64,000 nucleotides of DNA from Pararge aegeria (GCF_905163445.1 NC_053200.1:14322001-14386000), one strand, 5' to 3'. Positions 21,301 to 31,905 are shown, counted from the first letter of the stretch. Numbers and translations: made by a program. Notes: generated by a model not told the origin, from the letters alone.

Positions 21301-22846
21301 ATGATTATTTTAAACTTAAATAACGTTGGTACCTTAAAATAGATGATTGATTTTTATTTTGAAATCCAGATGGTTTCATAAAAAATAATAGAAATAAATG
21401 CTTATTTAGTAACTGTAGATAAGCAGTTATGGTCAACCATCTGATTGAAGAAACCCTCGAATTAAAGTTTTAAAATAACGATAAACCCTATTGCAAATTT
21501 TTTAATGTTGAATGAAAGTTTGCATTTTTCCAATTTTGGTGTGGTTATCAAGAATTGATCTGTCTGTGTGTCAAACTCACTTCGAATCTGTAAAGTACAT
21601 CTCGATGAGCTTATGGACGCCACCAAAACAATAAAAATATAACTTTATAAAATTACTAGCTGTTGCTACGGTTTTTAACCTATATTTTAACCTATAAAAA
21701 GCCTATGTTAATCTACCTAACTCTATTACAAAAATCAAGTTTATTTTCTCAACTTTCGTTGTTTGGTTTGGTTTGGGGGTAGGCCGTACAGGAAGGACAA
21801 GCAAAAACGTTCCCATTTATAATAGTTCCCATTTATAGTAAGGATTTGCTTAATATTTTGAACTACCATAGTTCAAAAGTTTTCAATTTTACCTGGGTAT
21901 GATACTTCATTGTGGTCAACTGGATTGGGATTGTGGATGAAAATGTTTCCTCGGTTACCTATATGAACTACGTCGTTTTCTGCTTGGTTATTTCCTATCG
22001 GCCTTTGCAATGCAGCACTATAAGTTTCCAGAACTTTCTCCACATTGTTGACTATTGGTCTTTGAATTTCCTCTTGAGCACTTCCCGCTATTTGTCTCTG
22101 TAAATCTTCATTATCAAGGACTACTATAGGTTTGGTTGTAGGAGCTTGGAGTATGATGTCAGAGCCCCCAGACTCATGGGCGTCTGGTGGTAGATACGTC
22201 TTCTCCAGCTTATCTCCATATGAGATGGCTATTATAGTTAAAAGCACTATCTGAAAAGAGTAGATAAAATGGAATAATAAATAATAAAAGATCATTTAAC
22301 GATATGAATGAAAAATATATGGTAAAGAGATACGGAATAAATTTATCTCGTAACAAGAAAGTTATCTCAAAAGAAACTTAGTATAGCATGTAACAGTCCA
22401 CTCCTGGAGGTTTCTACTAACGGAAGGATTTGCCCCTAATTACCACTCTGGACAGAAGGGCTGGGGTTTGCAGTATGAGGTAGTAGTAGAATAGAAGACT
22501 CTGCATCCCGTTTTCCTTTTTATACCCTTAGTAGTCTCGTACAACTCCCGCGGAAAGCGGAGCCAAACCGCACGGTAAAATCTCACATTTTTTTATAATT
22601 AATCTCACAGCATCCTGTATTTAAATATCACACAAACGTCAAAAATAAGTAAACAAAATATTCTATGTGTTATATAAAGCTCAAAAGGTTAAAATTTTTT
22701 AACAAAGTGACCATTTAATTTATCACTTCTTAAAATATGATATAACTCATTACGTATTCGGATATATTTCCGTGTGTACAGTGATTTGCATTGCATTGAT
22801 TAGAATGTTGAAAAAATAGAAATAGTGAATGTATTACCAATATCAT
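18364..22846 (-). CDS. Gene C: RR-1 cuticular protein with lysine-rich tail, 375 aa
   Basis: Five exons join in frame: 22838..22846, 21893..22250, 20813..21044, 19643..19773 and 18364..18761 (phases 0, 1, 2, 1; total 1,128 nt). The N-terminus MILIVLLTIIAISYG is a signal peptide and the mature start is DKLEKTYLPP. The RR-1 domain, about residues 155-230 (DAYAYAYETENGI, SYTADENGFQPLGDHIPT, PPIP), is cut by a phase-2 intron between QYSM and SYTADENG. Genes A and E have no intron there. A second extra intron follows VSYPG. The terminal exon opens GSYDERKYGEDEG as in the paralogues. It encodes only about 132 residues and ends in a basic stretch (TKKPKPEYKKKENKP) instead of a Q/S-rich tail and GYHY. 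Intron 3 contains an R14 repeat and an RTE tail. The role is inferred to be a secreted chitin-binding cuticle component. The very short first exon is supported by the TATA box upstream but needs RNA evidence. Confidence 0.86.
18967..18993. repeat. 12-bp-arm hairpin in intron 4 of gene C
   Basis: TGGTTAAGAGTT and AACTCTTAACCA are separated by ATC. Flanking AATAAAG and TTTTATT extend the pairing imperfectly. Confidence 0.7.
20195..20262 (+). mobile_element. RTE-type LINE 3' tail in intron 3 of gene C
   Basis: AAAACCTATGTCCAGCAGTA, CGTCAATTGGTTAAGG and a GATGATGATG tail match the RTE 3' end (KTYVQQWTSIG and stop) seen at 45551..45705. Confidence 0.5.
20525..20710 (+). mobile_element. Dispersed repeat R14 in intron 3 of gene C
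   Basis: CCCGGAGTTTTGAAATTG, TAATAGAGAGCGCACC, GTTTGCGCACACACTT and ATCTCTCTAGACAATGACCA match the R14 copies at 13405..13850 and 34795..34985. Confidence 0.5.
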
Positions 22847-22920
22847 TCTTGGCTTTTTTTTGAACAAGCTACCGCACGGATGCTTTTGGATAGAATGATA
22901 TAACATGAAAACGTGTTCTT

Positions 22921-22928
22921 TATTTATA
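22921..22928 (-). promoter_or_regulatory. TATA box of gene C
   Basis: The minus strand reads CAGTATAAATAAAG. A consensus initiator TCATTC starts 30 bp downstream (A near 22896), giving a 5'UTR of about 50 bp before the ATG at 22846. Confidence 0.72.
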
Positions 22929-23103
22929 CTGCATCCTTATAATATTGATCTACTTTATTAATATGGCTCTTCAACTAAAAAGTCTAAATTGCTTAATCTC
23001 AGCATAACGCAAAGATGAGAGCATCGGACTTATTGTTTGAGATGAACTTATACATATGTTTACATATTATATAATTAACATCATATTATATATTTAAATA
23101 CCT

Positions 23104-23550
23104 ATCCCTACATTTATAATATTATAAATGTGAATGTAAGTTTGTTTGTTACGCTTTCACACAAAAACTACTAGAACGATCCTCATGAAACTTTTTTACA
23201 CATATTCTTGGAAGTGTTAGAAGTAATATAGGATATTTTTTATACCGACATAAAGCTCGGTTCCTTTGGGAGAGGGGATGAGTTATTGACGATTTTACAC
23301 CAAAACTCCGACAAATTATAACCGATTTAAATAATTATTTTTGTACTAAAGAGGTTATAATATGTTTTTAATTTTGCCCAAACTGTGGTTGGCGATAGAG
23401 GACAGCAATCCTCAGCGGACAGCAGCAAAAACCTCATTGAAGGCTTAGCGATACTGAATACCTAAACCACACGCACACTTTTTTAGAACTACAACTAAAT
23501 TTAATGTCACATAAAAAAACAAACGCAGACGAAGTCGCGGGCAACAGTGA
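23104..23550 (-). mobile_element. Helitron-like/SINE-like element, about 450 bp
   Basis: Starts near ATTATAAATGTGAATGTAAG and ends with the reverse complement of GCTGTTGCCCGCGACTTCGT. Shared blocks with 47114..47577 (opposite strand) include TAACAAACAAACTTACATT, TCATGAGGATCG and CAAAGGAA. The class is inferred from similarity to non-autonomous lepidopteran elements; no transposase is present. Confidence 0.55.
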
Positions 23551-23624
23551 CAGAGCTCTTCGGTGAAGGTCTTCCGCCATACTTATTTTTGCCACCTAGC
23601 AGATTAGTTGCGTACCGATAAAAA

Positions 23625-23957
23625 GTACTCGGTGTAGTTATAGCCTCCTGAGGCTTAACACCTACGACTCAGTTTGATGGATCCGTATTTCATTGATAAC
23701 AGAACAAAAGTACTCGGTGTAGTTATAGCCTCCTGAGGCTTAACACCTACGACTCAGTTTGATGGATCCGTATTTCATTGATAACAGAACAAAAGTACTC
23801 GGTGTAGTTATAGCCTCCTGAGGCTTAACACCTACGACTCAGTTTGATGGATCCGTATTTCATTGATAACAGAACAAAAGTACTCGGTGTAGTTATAGCC
23901 TCCTGAGGCTTAACACCTACGACTCAGTTTGATGGATCCGTATTTCATTGATAACAG
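23625..23957. repeat. 85-bp tandem repeat, four near-identical copies
   Basis: Units begin at 23625, 23710, 23795 and 23880 with GTACTCGGTGTAGTTATAGC. The last copy is cut after GATAACAG and runs into an 18-bp T tract. By eye the copies are identical, which means a recent expansion. Each unit contains the palindrome CCTCCTGAGG-like core. Confidence 0.9.
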
Positions 23958-24036
23958 TAATTTTTTTTTTTTTTTTTTATTAACGATAGGCCAGCGTTTG
24001 ACGACAATCATGCCCGTTAGAAAGCAATGATGAGGT

Positions 24037-24335
24037 CTAGGTTGGAGCACGCTTGCCTAGAAAAAGCCTATTCACTCTAGCCTTGAAGGTACTTAAATTA
24101 TACGTGGCAGGAAACACAGTTACCGGGAGGGCGTTCCACATCTTAGCGGCACGTATCAGAAACGTGGATAAAAAACGTTTCGTGCGTGTTGATGGGATAT
24201 CAACCACATAAGGATGCCACCGCTCTCGGTGTCTCGCTGTTCTGTGGTAGAACGGGGAAGGGGGAACAAGTTTGTGAAGTTCCTGAGCACACTCACCGAA
24301 GATATGAAGAAGAATATAGAAGAACAAGATTATAG
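24037..24335 (-). pseudogene. Non-LTR reverse transcriptase C-terminal fragment (family L-2)
   Basis: The minus-strand frame reads PPSPFYHRTARHRERWHPYV, then TKRFLSTFLIRAAKMWNALP and NRLFLGKRAPT before the stop. This is the usual C-terminus of a jockey/CR1-like LINE. The upstream end abuts a SINE B copy. Relatives lie at 1709..1981 and 52640..52915. Confidence 0.65.
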
Positions 24336-24337
24336 GA

Positions 24338-24601
24338 TGTCCCGGGTTCGATTCCCGGCAGGGGCCATTTGGAAATCTATAATTTCTGAATTTGCTGGTC
24401 TGGTCTGGTGGGAGGCTTTGGCCATGGCTAGTTAGTACCACCCTACCGACCAAGACGTGCCGCTAAGCGATTTAGTGTTCCGATGCGATGTTGCGTAGAA
24501 ACCGATTAGGGGTATACTTATACTGCATCATCATAATTCTGCCCACCAGCTGAGATTGCAGTCAAGAGGTAACTTGTAGTGGAATCAAATTTAAAAAAAA
24601 A
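24338..24601 (+). mobile_element. SINE family B copy
   Basis: B box GGGTTCGATTCCCGGCAG, body CTGGTCTGGTCTGGTGGGAG, GACGTGCCGCTAAGCGATTT and AAACCGATTAGGGGTATAC, then the 3' end GAGATTGCAGTCAAGAGGTA and ACTTGTAGTGGAAT with an A run. Only the A-box part is missing. Confidence 0.8.
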
Positions 24602-24769
24602 GTTTCAATATAGAATATACAGACACCTTTAAAAAAAAAAATGTCTCTGCTTCTATTGATAATATAGCTTCTAGATCAATATTTCTAAAATGATTTCCAA
24701 ACTCCGGGCTGGTACTCAGATATTCATAAAAAAACACCACTTATCTAGCAAAATGTGATCCAATATACC

Positions 24770-25200
24770 TTTGGATATTGGATAGAAGCAGGCGTTACTT
24801 TGCGGAAATCCATGATATATTATCAAAATTAAGCTTAATTTGCTATACTCCGCGAAAAGCAGGAGAATCTGTGTGGTGTAATTTATAATTTCTTCAATCC
24901 TTATACCCCACACCAAACAGATCTTCGGCAATATACCCTCTACGCACGTTTCGCTCCGAAACCGGAGCATCATCAGGAGATGTTGACTTTACAATGAATA
25001 ATTGTTAAAGTTAACTTTACAATGAATAATTGTTAAAGTTAACTTTACAATGAATAATTGCGAAACGTGCGTAGAGGGTATATTGCCGAAGATCTGTTTG
25101 GTGTGGGGTATAAGGATTGAAGAAATTATAAATTACACCACATAGATTCTCCTGCTTTTCGCGGAGTATAGCAAATTAAGCTTAATTTTAACAATATACC
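24770..25200. mobile_element. Foldback MITE (family M-1) with 130-bp arms
   Basis: Arm 24825..24954 and arm 25060..25189 are reverse complements with about one visible mismatch. The 105-bp spacer holds a 28-bp tandem unit repeated nearly three times (from 24983). A terminal segment at 24770..24824 (GGATAGAAGCAGGCGTTACT) matches, in reverse, the right ends of the copies at 5840 and 43957. The 9-mer CAATATACC flanks the structure at 24761..24769 and 25192..25200. Confidence 0.75.
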
Positions 25201-25477
25201 TTTGTTTTTTTTTTCTTCTTCTTAAAAGATACCCAATTCTCAGTGGGAGAATTTGGGTTATGAGGGATTTCTACCCACTAAACCCCCTCGGTTGCCAGCC
25301 TCAGTACATAATGGGAGGCTCCGGGATCTCCTAGGAACGCACCGGTGCCTCCCTTGCACAACGCTTATAGCTCGTCCCGGGAAGATTTATGATTCCCGAT
25401 TTCCAGTACGTACTTCACTTTGAGGTAAGGCAACACCTTGTCTCTTCTTGTCTTCCCAGGGTCGAAAGTAGAGGGTC
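25201..25477. mobile_element. Unclassified insert following the foldback element
   Basis: The segment starts with a T run and carries GC-rich blocks such as GGTTGCCAGCCTCAGTACAT. It is bounded by the 9-mer CAATATACC at 25192..25200 and again at 25478..25486, suggesting an insertion with a target duplication. I do not recognise the family. Confidence 0.35.
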
Positions 25478-25642
25478 CAATATACCTAGTTAACTATACT
25501 TGCTTATAATCAATCTGTGTTAAAATTCAGTACATAAGAAATATTTAAGAAAATTTTTGTAGGGCACTCTATAACTGATATTGAACCTTTTTATTCGGGT
25601 CTGTCTGTCTGTGTCATGTCCACGCATCGCGCTGAAGGCACT

Positions 25643-25912
25643 TAATAATAATAAATATAAATATACTACGACAATACACACATCACCATCTAGCCCCAAA
25701 GTAAGCGTAGCTTGTGTTATGGGTACTAAGATAGCTGTTGAATATTTTTATGAATATAATACATAGAAATACTTATAATATACAGATAAATACCCAGACA
25801 CTGAAAAACAATCATGTTCATCACACAAACATTTTCCAGTTGTGGGAATCGAACCCACGGCCTTGGGCTCAGAAAGCAGGGTCGCTGCAAACTGCGCCAA
25901 TCGGCCGTCAAA
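25643..25912 (-). mobile_element. SINE family A, full-length copy
   Basis: The reverse complement of the whole family is present, from the 3' module (CACCATCTAGCCCCAAAGTA) through the B box (GTGGGAATCGAACCCACGGC) to the head (AACTGCGCCAATCGGCCGTC). Confidence 0.85.
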
Positions 25913-26640
25913 TAATAATAGTATACGTTACATAATAGATAGTGCACCAATTATCATAATATCCATAATAATTTAAATATTATTATGTAGAAATGGTTTT
26001 GTGACCTACTTATTTACTATCCGATGTAAATTTGTTTACATTTACATAATTTGATATACTCACCACGTACTAGAAATGTCTATTTAAGGCCCACATTCCA
26101 CTACAGGTGCTGTGCTATAAAACGCGATTGTGAAGCTATGAATACGATAAGCGAACTTCTTAAAATAAAGCTAAGATCATAAGATATATTCGCCGGGCTA
26201 AGACTATTAAACAGATGTGGCTGAAATATTAGCAAACACGAGTACCTATCAGTAATCTTTCACTGTAGGCATAAAACAAAGTCTCTCGTTCTTATGCTTA
26301 GATCTTTTTAAATACGTAACAGATGCAATTTATGCAATGCTTTAATGCAATTTTCAGTAATAGATAGAGTGATTGAAGAGGATGGTTTATATGAAGTATA
26401 CATGCATATCATTGCACATGCATATTAGAAAAGCAAATAAATCGAAGATTTGCAATGTGAGTTCGTAACAAAAACATATTTGTTCGCTTACATTAGAAAC
26501 CTTACGAGATATATTAAATTTATGTTCTACGGAATTGCATTATTAATCACTCTAAGTTGCACCACGTTACATGACACCCGTGCGACGTCTAGTATATAAG
26601 TATAGTATATATAAATTACTTTAGGTTACCTAACTACCTT
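25913..26640. other. Intergenic stretch, nothing recognised
   Basis: AT-rich sequence without protein-like frames and without matches to other segments of the window. Confidence 0.35.
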
Positions 26641-26856
26641 AGACGGCAGATTGGCACAGTGGGCAGCGTGATGAACGATCAGGTGTGATGAACATGAATG
26701 TTTTTCAATGTCTAGGTTTATCTATATATTATAAGTATTTATGTATATTCTTCATAATATTATTCATCACTTATCTTCGTACCCATTACACAAGCTACGC
26801 TTTCTCAGGGACTAGATGGCGATGTGTGTATTGTAGTAGCATATTTATTTATTATA
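26641..26856 (+). mobile_element. SINE family A, B-box-deleted copy
   Basis: The head GACGGCAGATTGGCACAGTG joins directly to GTGTGATGAACATGAATG, so the B-box segment is lost. The 3' module ACTAGATGGCGATGTGTG and ATTTATTTATT tail are present. Confidence 0.75.
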
Positions 26857-27089
26857 TTATTTATTTAACTAAAAAGCCGATTCTAATAAATTTGGAACCA
26901 CGCATCGTCGCATTGGTGGAATGTTGTCTTTATTTTCGCTTTATAAATCTGAATTATTATAGATGTCTTCGGCAGGTTAAAAGTTTAATATAAACTAAGG
27001 AAGATGTTTTTTAAGGTTAACTTCGTAACATTGCTCCTCTGTTAAAATATATTTTTTTTTTTAATCACGTAGGCCTATCACAGAATATG

Positions 27090-27535
27090 AAGCGTTCATA
27101 CCAAAATATGTAAGGGAATGGTGATAACTTCGTTCGACAACTTAAACCTAAAGCTACGAGGGTTCCAAAGGCGCCCTTGTCTAAGAAGAGCCCACAACAA
27201 ACTTAGCCGGGTTTTTTTTTTGTTATCAGCATCTCACAGTAAATTAATATTAAGCTATGAAGTTAGAGCAATTCACAACCAAGCTTTTTTATCGTTTAAG
27301 TAATCCTTAACATTGTAATAGGATTTTTCTGTAAGCGTACGTTTTATATAAACTTTGAACTTATTGAGAGACATCTCAAAGATTTCATTCGGTAATTTGT
27401 TATAAAATAAACTACAGCTGCCCTTGAATGAATTAGCAATTTTATGCAGCCTAGTAAACTGCACAACGAGTTTATTTTTGCTTCTAGTATTTATTCTTCT
27501 AATATTTAAGAATCTCAAAATTGTAATTACCTAGT
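27090..27535 (-). pseudogene. LINE C-terminus and 3'UTR (family L-1)
   Basis: The 81-codon minus frame (27273..27518) reads LVVQFTRLHKIANSFKGSCS, LFYNKLPNEIFEMSLNKFKV and YYNVKDYLNDKKAWL: the C-terminus of a CR1/L2-like reverse transcriptase. The 3'UTR (CCGGCTAAGTTTGTTGTGGG, GGAACCCTCGTAGCTTTAGG) continues to about 27090. It is 5'-truncated. Confidence 0.7.
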
Positions 27536-27544
27536 ATATATTAT

Positions 27545-27855
27545 CCGGTTAACCTTTTACCTCATCATCCATTACCAGGTACGGGTCTCCTGCCACATAG
27601 AGGCCGTAGTCCACCACGCTGGCCCAGTGCGGATTGGTGGACTCCACACACCTTTGACAACATTATGTAGAACTCTCAGGCATGCAGGTTTCCTCACGGT
27701 GTTTTCCTTCACCGTTGAAGCAAGTGATATGTTAATTAATTTAAACGCACTTAATTTTGAAAATAAAGAGTTTCGTGCTGTGATTAGAACTCGGCTCCCC
27801 AAAAGTGTATTCGAGCTCCTACCCACTGGGCGATCACCGCTTCCGATGAGTAAAT
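27545..27855 (-). mobile_element. SINE family C copy
   Basis: The reverse complement of the family C tail (CATTACCAGGTACGGGTCTC), body (CTGGCCCAGTGCGGATTGGT, TTTCCTTCACCGTTGAAGCA) and head (CTCCTACCCACTGGGCGATC) is present. Confidence 0.7.
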
Positions 27856-28110
27856 GTAGTAATAAAAATTTGCAATGCTCCATCATTTATAAACTAGTGT
27901 GTCTTTATGAGAAATTACAAAATAATCTCTCATAAAACGTCACTTTTCTCACGACTTGTGACGCTGTCGCTCATCTCGCGAATATTAATAAATAAATAAT
28001 TGAGTTCTTAGAAATGCAGGTGAGACTCACGTATTCGTTTTAGCTACTTCATCAATAAATGGCATGCTAAAAGTGTGAGTAGCCTGTAACTATTGCGGTT
28101 CCTTTGGTGC

Positions 28111-28280
28111 TGTTGATGTTCGTGAGCGACAATGTTCACATACTTGTTGATCTTCATGAGCGACAGTGTTCACATACATGTTGATGTTCATGAGCGACAG
28201 TGTTCAATAACATGTTGATGTCCATTAGTGACAGTGTTCACTTACATATTGAAGTCCATTAGCGACAGTGTTCACTTACA
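28111..28280. repeat. 34-bp tandem repeat, five copies
   Basis: Units start at 28111, 28145, 28179, 28213 and 28247 with TGTTGATGTTCATGAGCGAC or close variants, followed by AGTGTTCACATACA. The period is exactly 34 bp. The first and last copies are the most diverged. Confidence 0.88.
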
Positions 28281-28790
28281 GACGATCAGCTTGCTCAAGA
28301 GCTCGCTATTATATTTATATATTTATTTATATAAATAAAAAAAAAATAAGGAGAGGGTTACATTTTCCAATGTATATGTGACTTGAATAATGGTGCGTTG
28401 TGTACCTTATCTTTGCTCTACTTTAGATTTTATATGCGCAATTTATCCCTTTAATTGTAGGTTTAGAATGCTACTGTTTACAGGTTCAATAAATACTCTA
28501 AAATACTCTAATTTATTTCATTGTAATAATTCTGGAACATGAATTTATTGGATACAATGGTAAATATTATTTCTTGTGTTTAAGGTTTTAGAACACGAAG
28601 TTCTTTGAGCAATCAGTGAGGGCAATTTCATAGAAGAGTGTTTACACATTTTTATAGATTTCTGCAATGATACTGCGGATTACAGAAATTGTATAGGTAA
28701 GAGAAGAATTTTGTTATAAATGTAAGTTAAGTGCATGAAACACAGATGAGCCGTAGCCGAGCCGTTTTCATTTATTACTAATTATTTCGT
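28281..28790. other. AT-rich intergenic stretch
   Basis: Only simple AT-rich sequence was seen, including an A/T palindromic tract near 28310..28340. Confidence 0.35.
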
Positions 28791-28796
28791 TTTCCT

Positions 28797-29060
28797 TTAA
28801 AGACTTTCGTGGTTCAGTGGTTACCGCTGTGGTTTTCATGTGGCAATTCGAGGGTTCGATCCTCATTACCAGCCCACTACAGAGCATAGGCTTCCTCTCA
28901 GAATGAGAAGGGTTTCGGCCGTAGTCTATCACGCTGGCCCAGTGCGGATTATGGAGAACTCTCGGGCATGTCTGTTTCCTCTCGACGTTTTGCATTACCA
29001 TTGAAGCAAGCGATATTTCAATTAATTAAAACGCACACTACTTAGAAAAGTTAAATGTGC
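28797..29060 (-). mobile_element. SINE family C copy with exchanged head
   Basis: The body and tail match family C (ACCAGCCCACTACAGAGCAT, CACGCTGGCCCAGTGCGGAT, TTACCATTGAAGCAAGCGAT). At its left, GTGGTTCAGTGGTTACCGCT with GAGGGTTCGATCCTC forms a plus-strand tRNA-like head from another SINE, so the unit is a composite. Confidence 0.6.
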
Positions 29061-29087
29061 GTGCCTGGAGGTAAAGTTTTTTTTTAA

Positions 29088-29402
29088 TTCCACTACAAGT
29101 TAGCTAGTGGTAATTGATGGTACAGTAAGATGGTAATGGACTTACATGTTAAGAGTTTGGCAGTTATTTTAAACTCATGCGCCAGTTATATATAACTCTA
29201 CCATACCCCTAATCGTTTTAGTTAATAGCTAGCGGCACGGCTTTGTTGGTAGGGTCGTAACTAGCCGAGACCGAAGCCTCCCACCAGACCAGACCACAAA
29301 AAATTCAGAAAGTATGTATTCCAAAATTGCCCCGGCCGTGAATCGAATTCGAAACCTCCAGCTTAAAACCACAGCGCTCACCGCTGCGCCAGAGAGGTCG
29401 TA
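29088..29402 (-). mobile_element. SINE family B, near full-length copy
   Basis: The reverse complement of the whole family is present, from the 3' end (TTCCACTACAAGTTAGCTAG) through the body (CCTCCCACCAGACCAGACCA) to the head (CGCTCACCGCTGCGCCAGAG). The A box and B box can both be read. Confidence 0.82.
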
Positions 29403-29890
29403 AGAAATAATGTCCATTTTAAAAATTTATAAAAAAAAAAACATTGCAAACATACGTATATAGGATATTGACTTATAACTTTGAATGTAGCTTATACAGT
29501 AAATAATCGTATTTCCTATAGACTACAGCGGAATCCTAAATGCTAACATATCACTATTCAAGCAGCCAGCAGTTCGCACGACGAACCTAATGATATTTCC
29601 ACACGCCACTGGAGTAACAGTTTCAAAATATGTGAACCGTGTTCACACGTGACGATCGCAATGAGTGTACGTTAAGTAAATGCAGCCACTTACTGGGATA
29701 CTACGTGATCTTAACGGTTAGCGTAATTGAGCTTGGCGAATTCGGATGAACAAGGTTATTGTCATTATCTAAGTGCTGTTTGGATTACAAAGAAAACGGT
29801 TCATTATTTATATAAAAGCCCTCCTAACTTTAGTTTTAAGTTAACCAATGCAATTATCACCGTCACCTAACATTAATGTTAACATGTTAA

Positions 29891-30039
29891 CAGTGGCGTG
29901 CACTTCGTAACGCACAAAAGCATTGCTGACCCTAAAATTTATGTATAACTCGAATAGAAGGACGATTTATGGCATTTGTTGCAATCTTTTCACTGTATGC
30001 ATACGGATACCCTGGTAAGAAACCCAGTACACGCCACTG
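29891..30039. mobile_element. hAT-like MITE, 149 bp
   Basis: The ends CAGTGGCGTGCAC and GTACACGCCACTG form 13-bp terminal inverted repeats with one mismatch. The flanks CATGTTAA (29883..29890) and CACGTTCA (30040..30047) agree at six of eight positions, as expected for an aged 8-bp hAT target duplication. It is non-coding. Confidence 0.72.
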
Positions 30040-30051
30040 CACGTTCAATGT

Positions 30052-30200
30052 ATGAACGCTTCATAAGTCCTTAAATGATAACCCATGTGTCCTCTTGCAA
30101 ATTCAAAAATTCAAATTCAAATTCAAAGACGTTTTATGCACCGTCACTTATAACCAGCCGACATTGCAGGCAAAGGCTAACTAGCAGTGGAATACGAAAA
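30052..30200 (+). mobile_element. LINE tail plus SINE B tail debris
   Basis: TATGAACGCTTCATAAGTCC matches the L-1 3'UTR. It is followed by an (ATTCAAA)-like run and by GACATTGCAGGCAAAGGCTA with CAGTGGAAT, the 3' end of SINE family B. Confidence 0.45.
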
Positions 30201-30744
30201 AGAAACGTGTGTGTACTTATGTACACGCGTTAGAAGTTATACTTTGACGTAAAAAGATAAAAATCTTTTCGTCTTATTCTACGTTTGTAGAAAAAACGAC
30301 AATAGAAAAAAGATATTTCATACATTGAAACTTCATTATAACGCATAGTGCGTTAAATAAAGTTTATTTAAATTTCACAAAAAAAAATATTTCTACATAA
30401 TTAAAGAAATGGATATAATAAACAAAATTAAGTTTGGAACACTAATGGACTCGTTATCGGACAACCGAGTTTCACTCAACATTGAAATTTGAGATTTTTG
30501 TACAATTCAATCGATGAAATCACCGGAAAAAGCCCGCAGACTTTGACAATTCAAACACTTGGGATACTGTCAAACCTTATAGCTAACTTCAGGGTGTCGG
30601 TTTTATGTGACGGTTTTTTGTGCGCGGACATCTTAAAATTTACTCTCATCATTTTCCTTAACGCGCTAAAAGAAGCATAACTTCAAAATCCTTACCTGTT
30701 CTCTGACTGACATCACGCCGCAGAAAAAACGCATGTACGTAGGT

Positions 30745-30925
30745 ATTTTCTTCCATCTTATAGGTTCTCAAAACTGCGATTTGGGATTATTTGAGGGGCG
30801 TATAAACAAATTAAAAAAGCTGGCAACGAATGATTGGCCTGACCACCGCTTATACACAGAGCAACACTTCGTATGCTATGCAGACATCTTTGAATTTAAA
30901 TTTGAATTTTTGAATTTTTAAGAGG
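30745..30925 (+). pseudogene. LINE reverse transcriptase C-terminal scrap
   Basis: The frame reads CDLGLFEGRINKLKKLA, then DWPDHRLYTEQHFVCYADIF, resembling the tail of CR1-type LINE proteins as found in lepidopteran repeats. The identification is tentative. Confidence 0.35.
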
Positions 30926-31021
30926 ACACATGGGTTATCTTCATACAAGTATTTACATTTATTAACATCAAACCTTACATCAGAATGATACCTTTACGTT
31001 ATTTGGAAAATAAATATGATT

Positions 31022-31208
31022 AATAAATAAATAAACACAGGTACTATGACATTACACACATCGCCACTAAGCCCCAAAGTAAGCGTAACTTGTGTTATGG
31101 GTAGGTACTAAGATAGCTGATGAACATTTCTATGAATTTAATACACAGAAATATTTATAATACACACAAACAATTAGGTTCGCTGCCCACTGCGCCAGTC
31201 GTCCGTCT
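31022..31208 (-). mobile_element. SINE family A, internally deleted
   Basis: The 3' module (CGCCACTAAGCCCCAAAGTA) and head (CCCACTGCGCCAGTCGTCCG) are present in reverse, with the B-box region deleted between them. Confidence 0.75.
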
Positions 31209-31499
31209 AGAAATCTCACTAATATAAACTAATCAAAGAAATATCATTAATATAAATAGATTGGCCAATAAATATGCTCCCACACTATTTATGGCCTGAC
31301 AGAAGTCAGTTCGCCATAAAGTCTTCAACCTCACGAACCTCCAATCTCAAAATCCTATTTTCCATGATGGCGCCGCGGGTTCAGTTCGGAAAGGTGGCAA
31401 ACACAAGTGCGACAACCAGTGGCGTGTATATAGGGTATGCACAGGGTATGCAGATGATGTAAAAGTGAAGAAAATTTCCAGTTAGAGTTGTAAAAAAGT

Positions 31500-31905
31500 T
31501 AAGGATAGGCATTGTAAGATTTATAAAAAAATCGGTTGTCTGTAAAGTCGGATTACTGACGATAGTTGAACCTGTCAACGTCATAAGAAAATACTGATGG
31601 AATGGCTGCATTTTTCAAAAGAAAATTTTAATTTTGTTCTTTGATAGATATTTTGGATAGATATAGATAATACAATTATGTCAATTTTAATTTTTACACT
31701 TTTCACTGCATTTCATACTTGACGAAAACATGTAAATGTATTATTGTATAGCAGCTGTCGCGGAGGCCGATATTGCCTCTTTGTAGCTTGTTCCGCGCTC
31801 ACGGAACGCCTCAGTGCGAGGTAACGCCGCATGAGTCATGTTTTTTCGTGCGTGAAGCCGGCTCCATCGAATTATAAGACGTTGTCACGTCGAAAAACCT
31901 TCCCT
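31500..31905 (+). mobile_element. Dispersed repeat R11, uninterrupted copy
   Basis: GGTTGTCTGTAAAGTCGGAT, TACTGATGGAATGGCTGCAT and ACGCCGCATGAGTCATGTTT match 15590..16020 along their length. No open frame was seen; it is probably a non-autonomous DNA element. Confidence 0.6.

Noticed and set aside
28111..28280. CRISPR-like array
   Set aside because: The 34-bp units are contiguous without distinct spacers and the genome is an insect's; it is a minisatellite.
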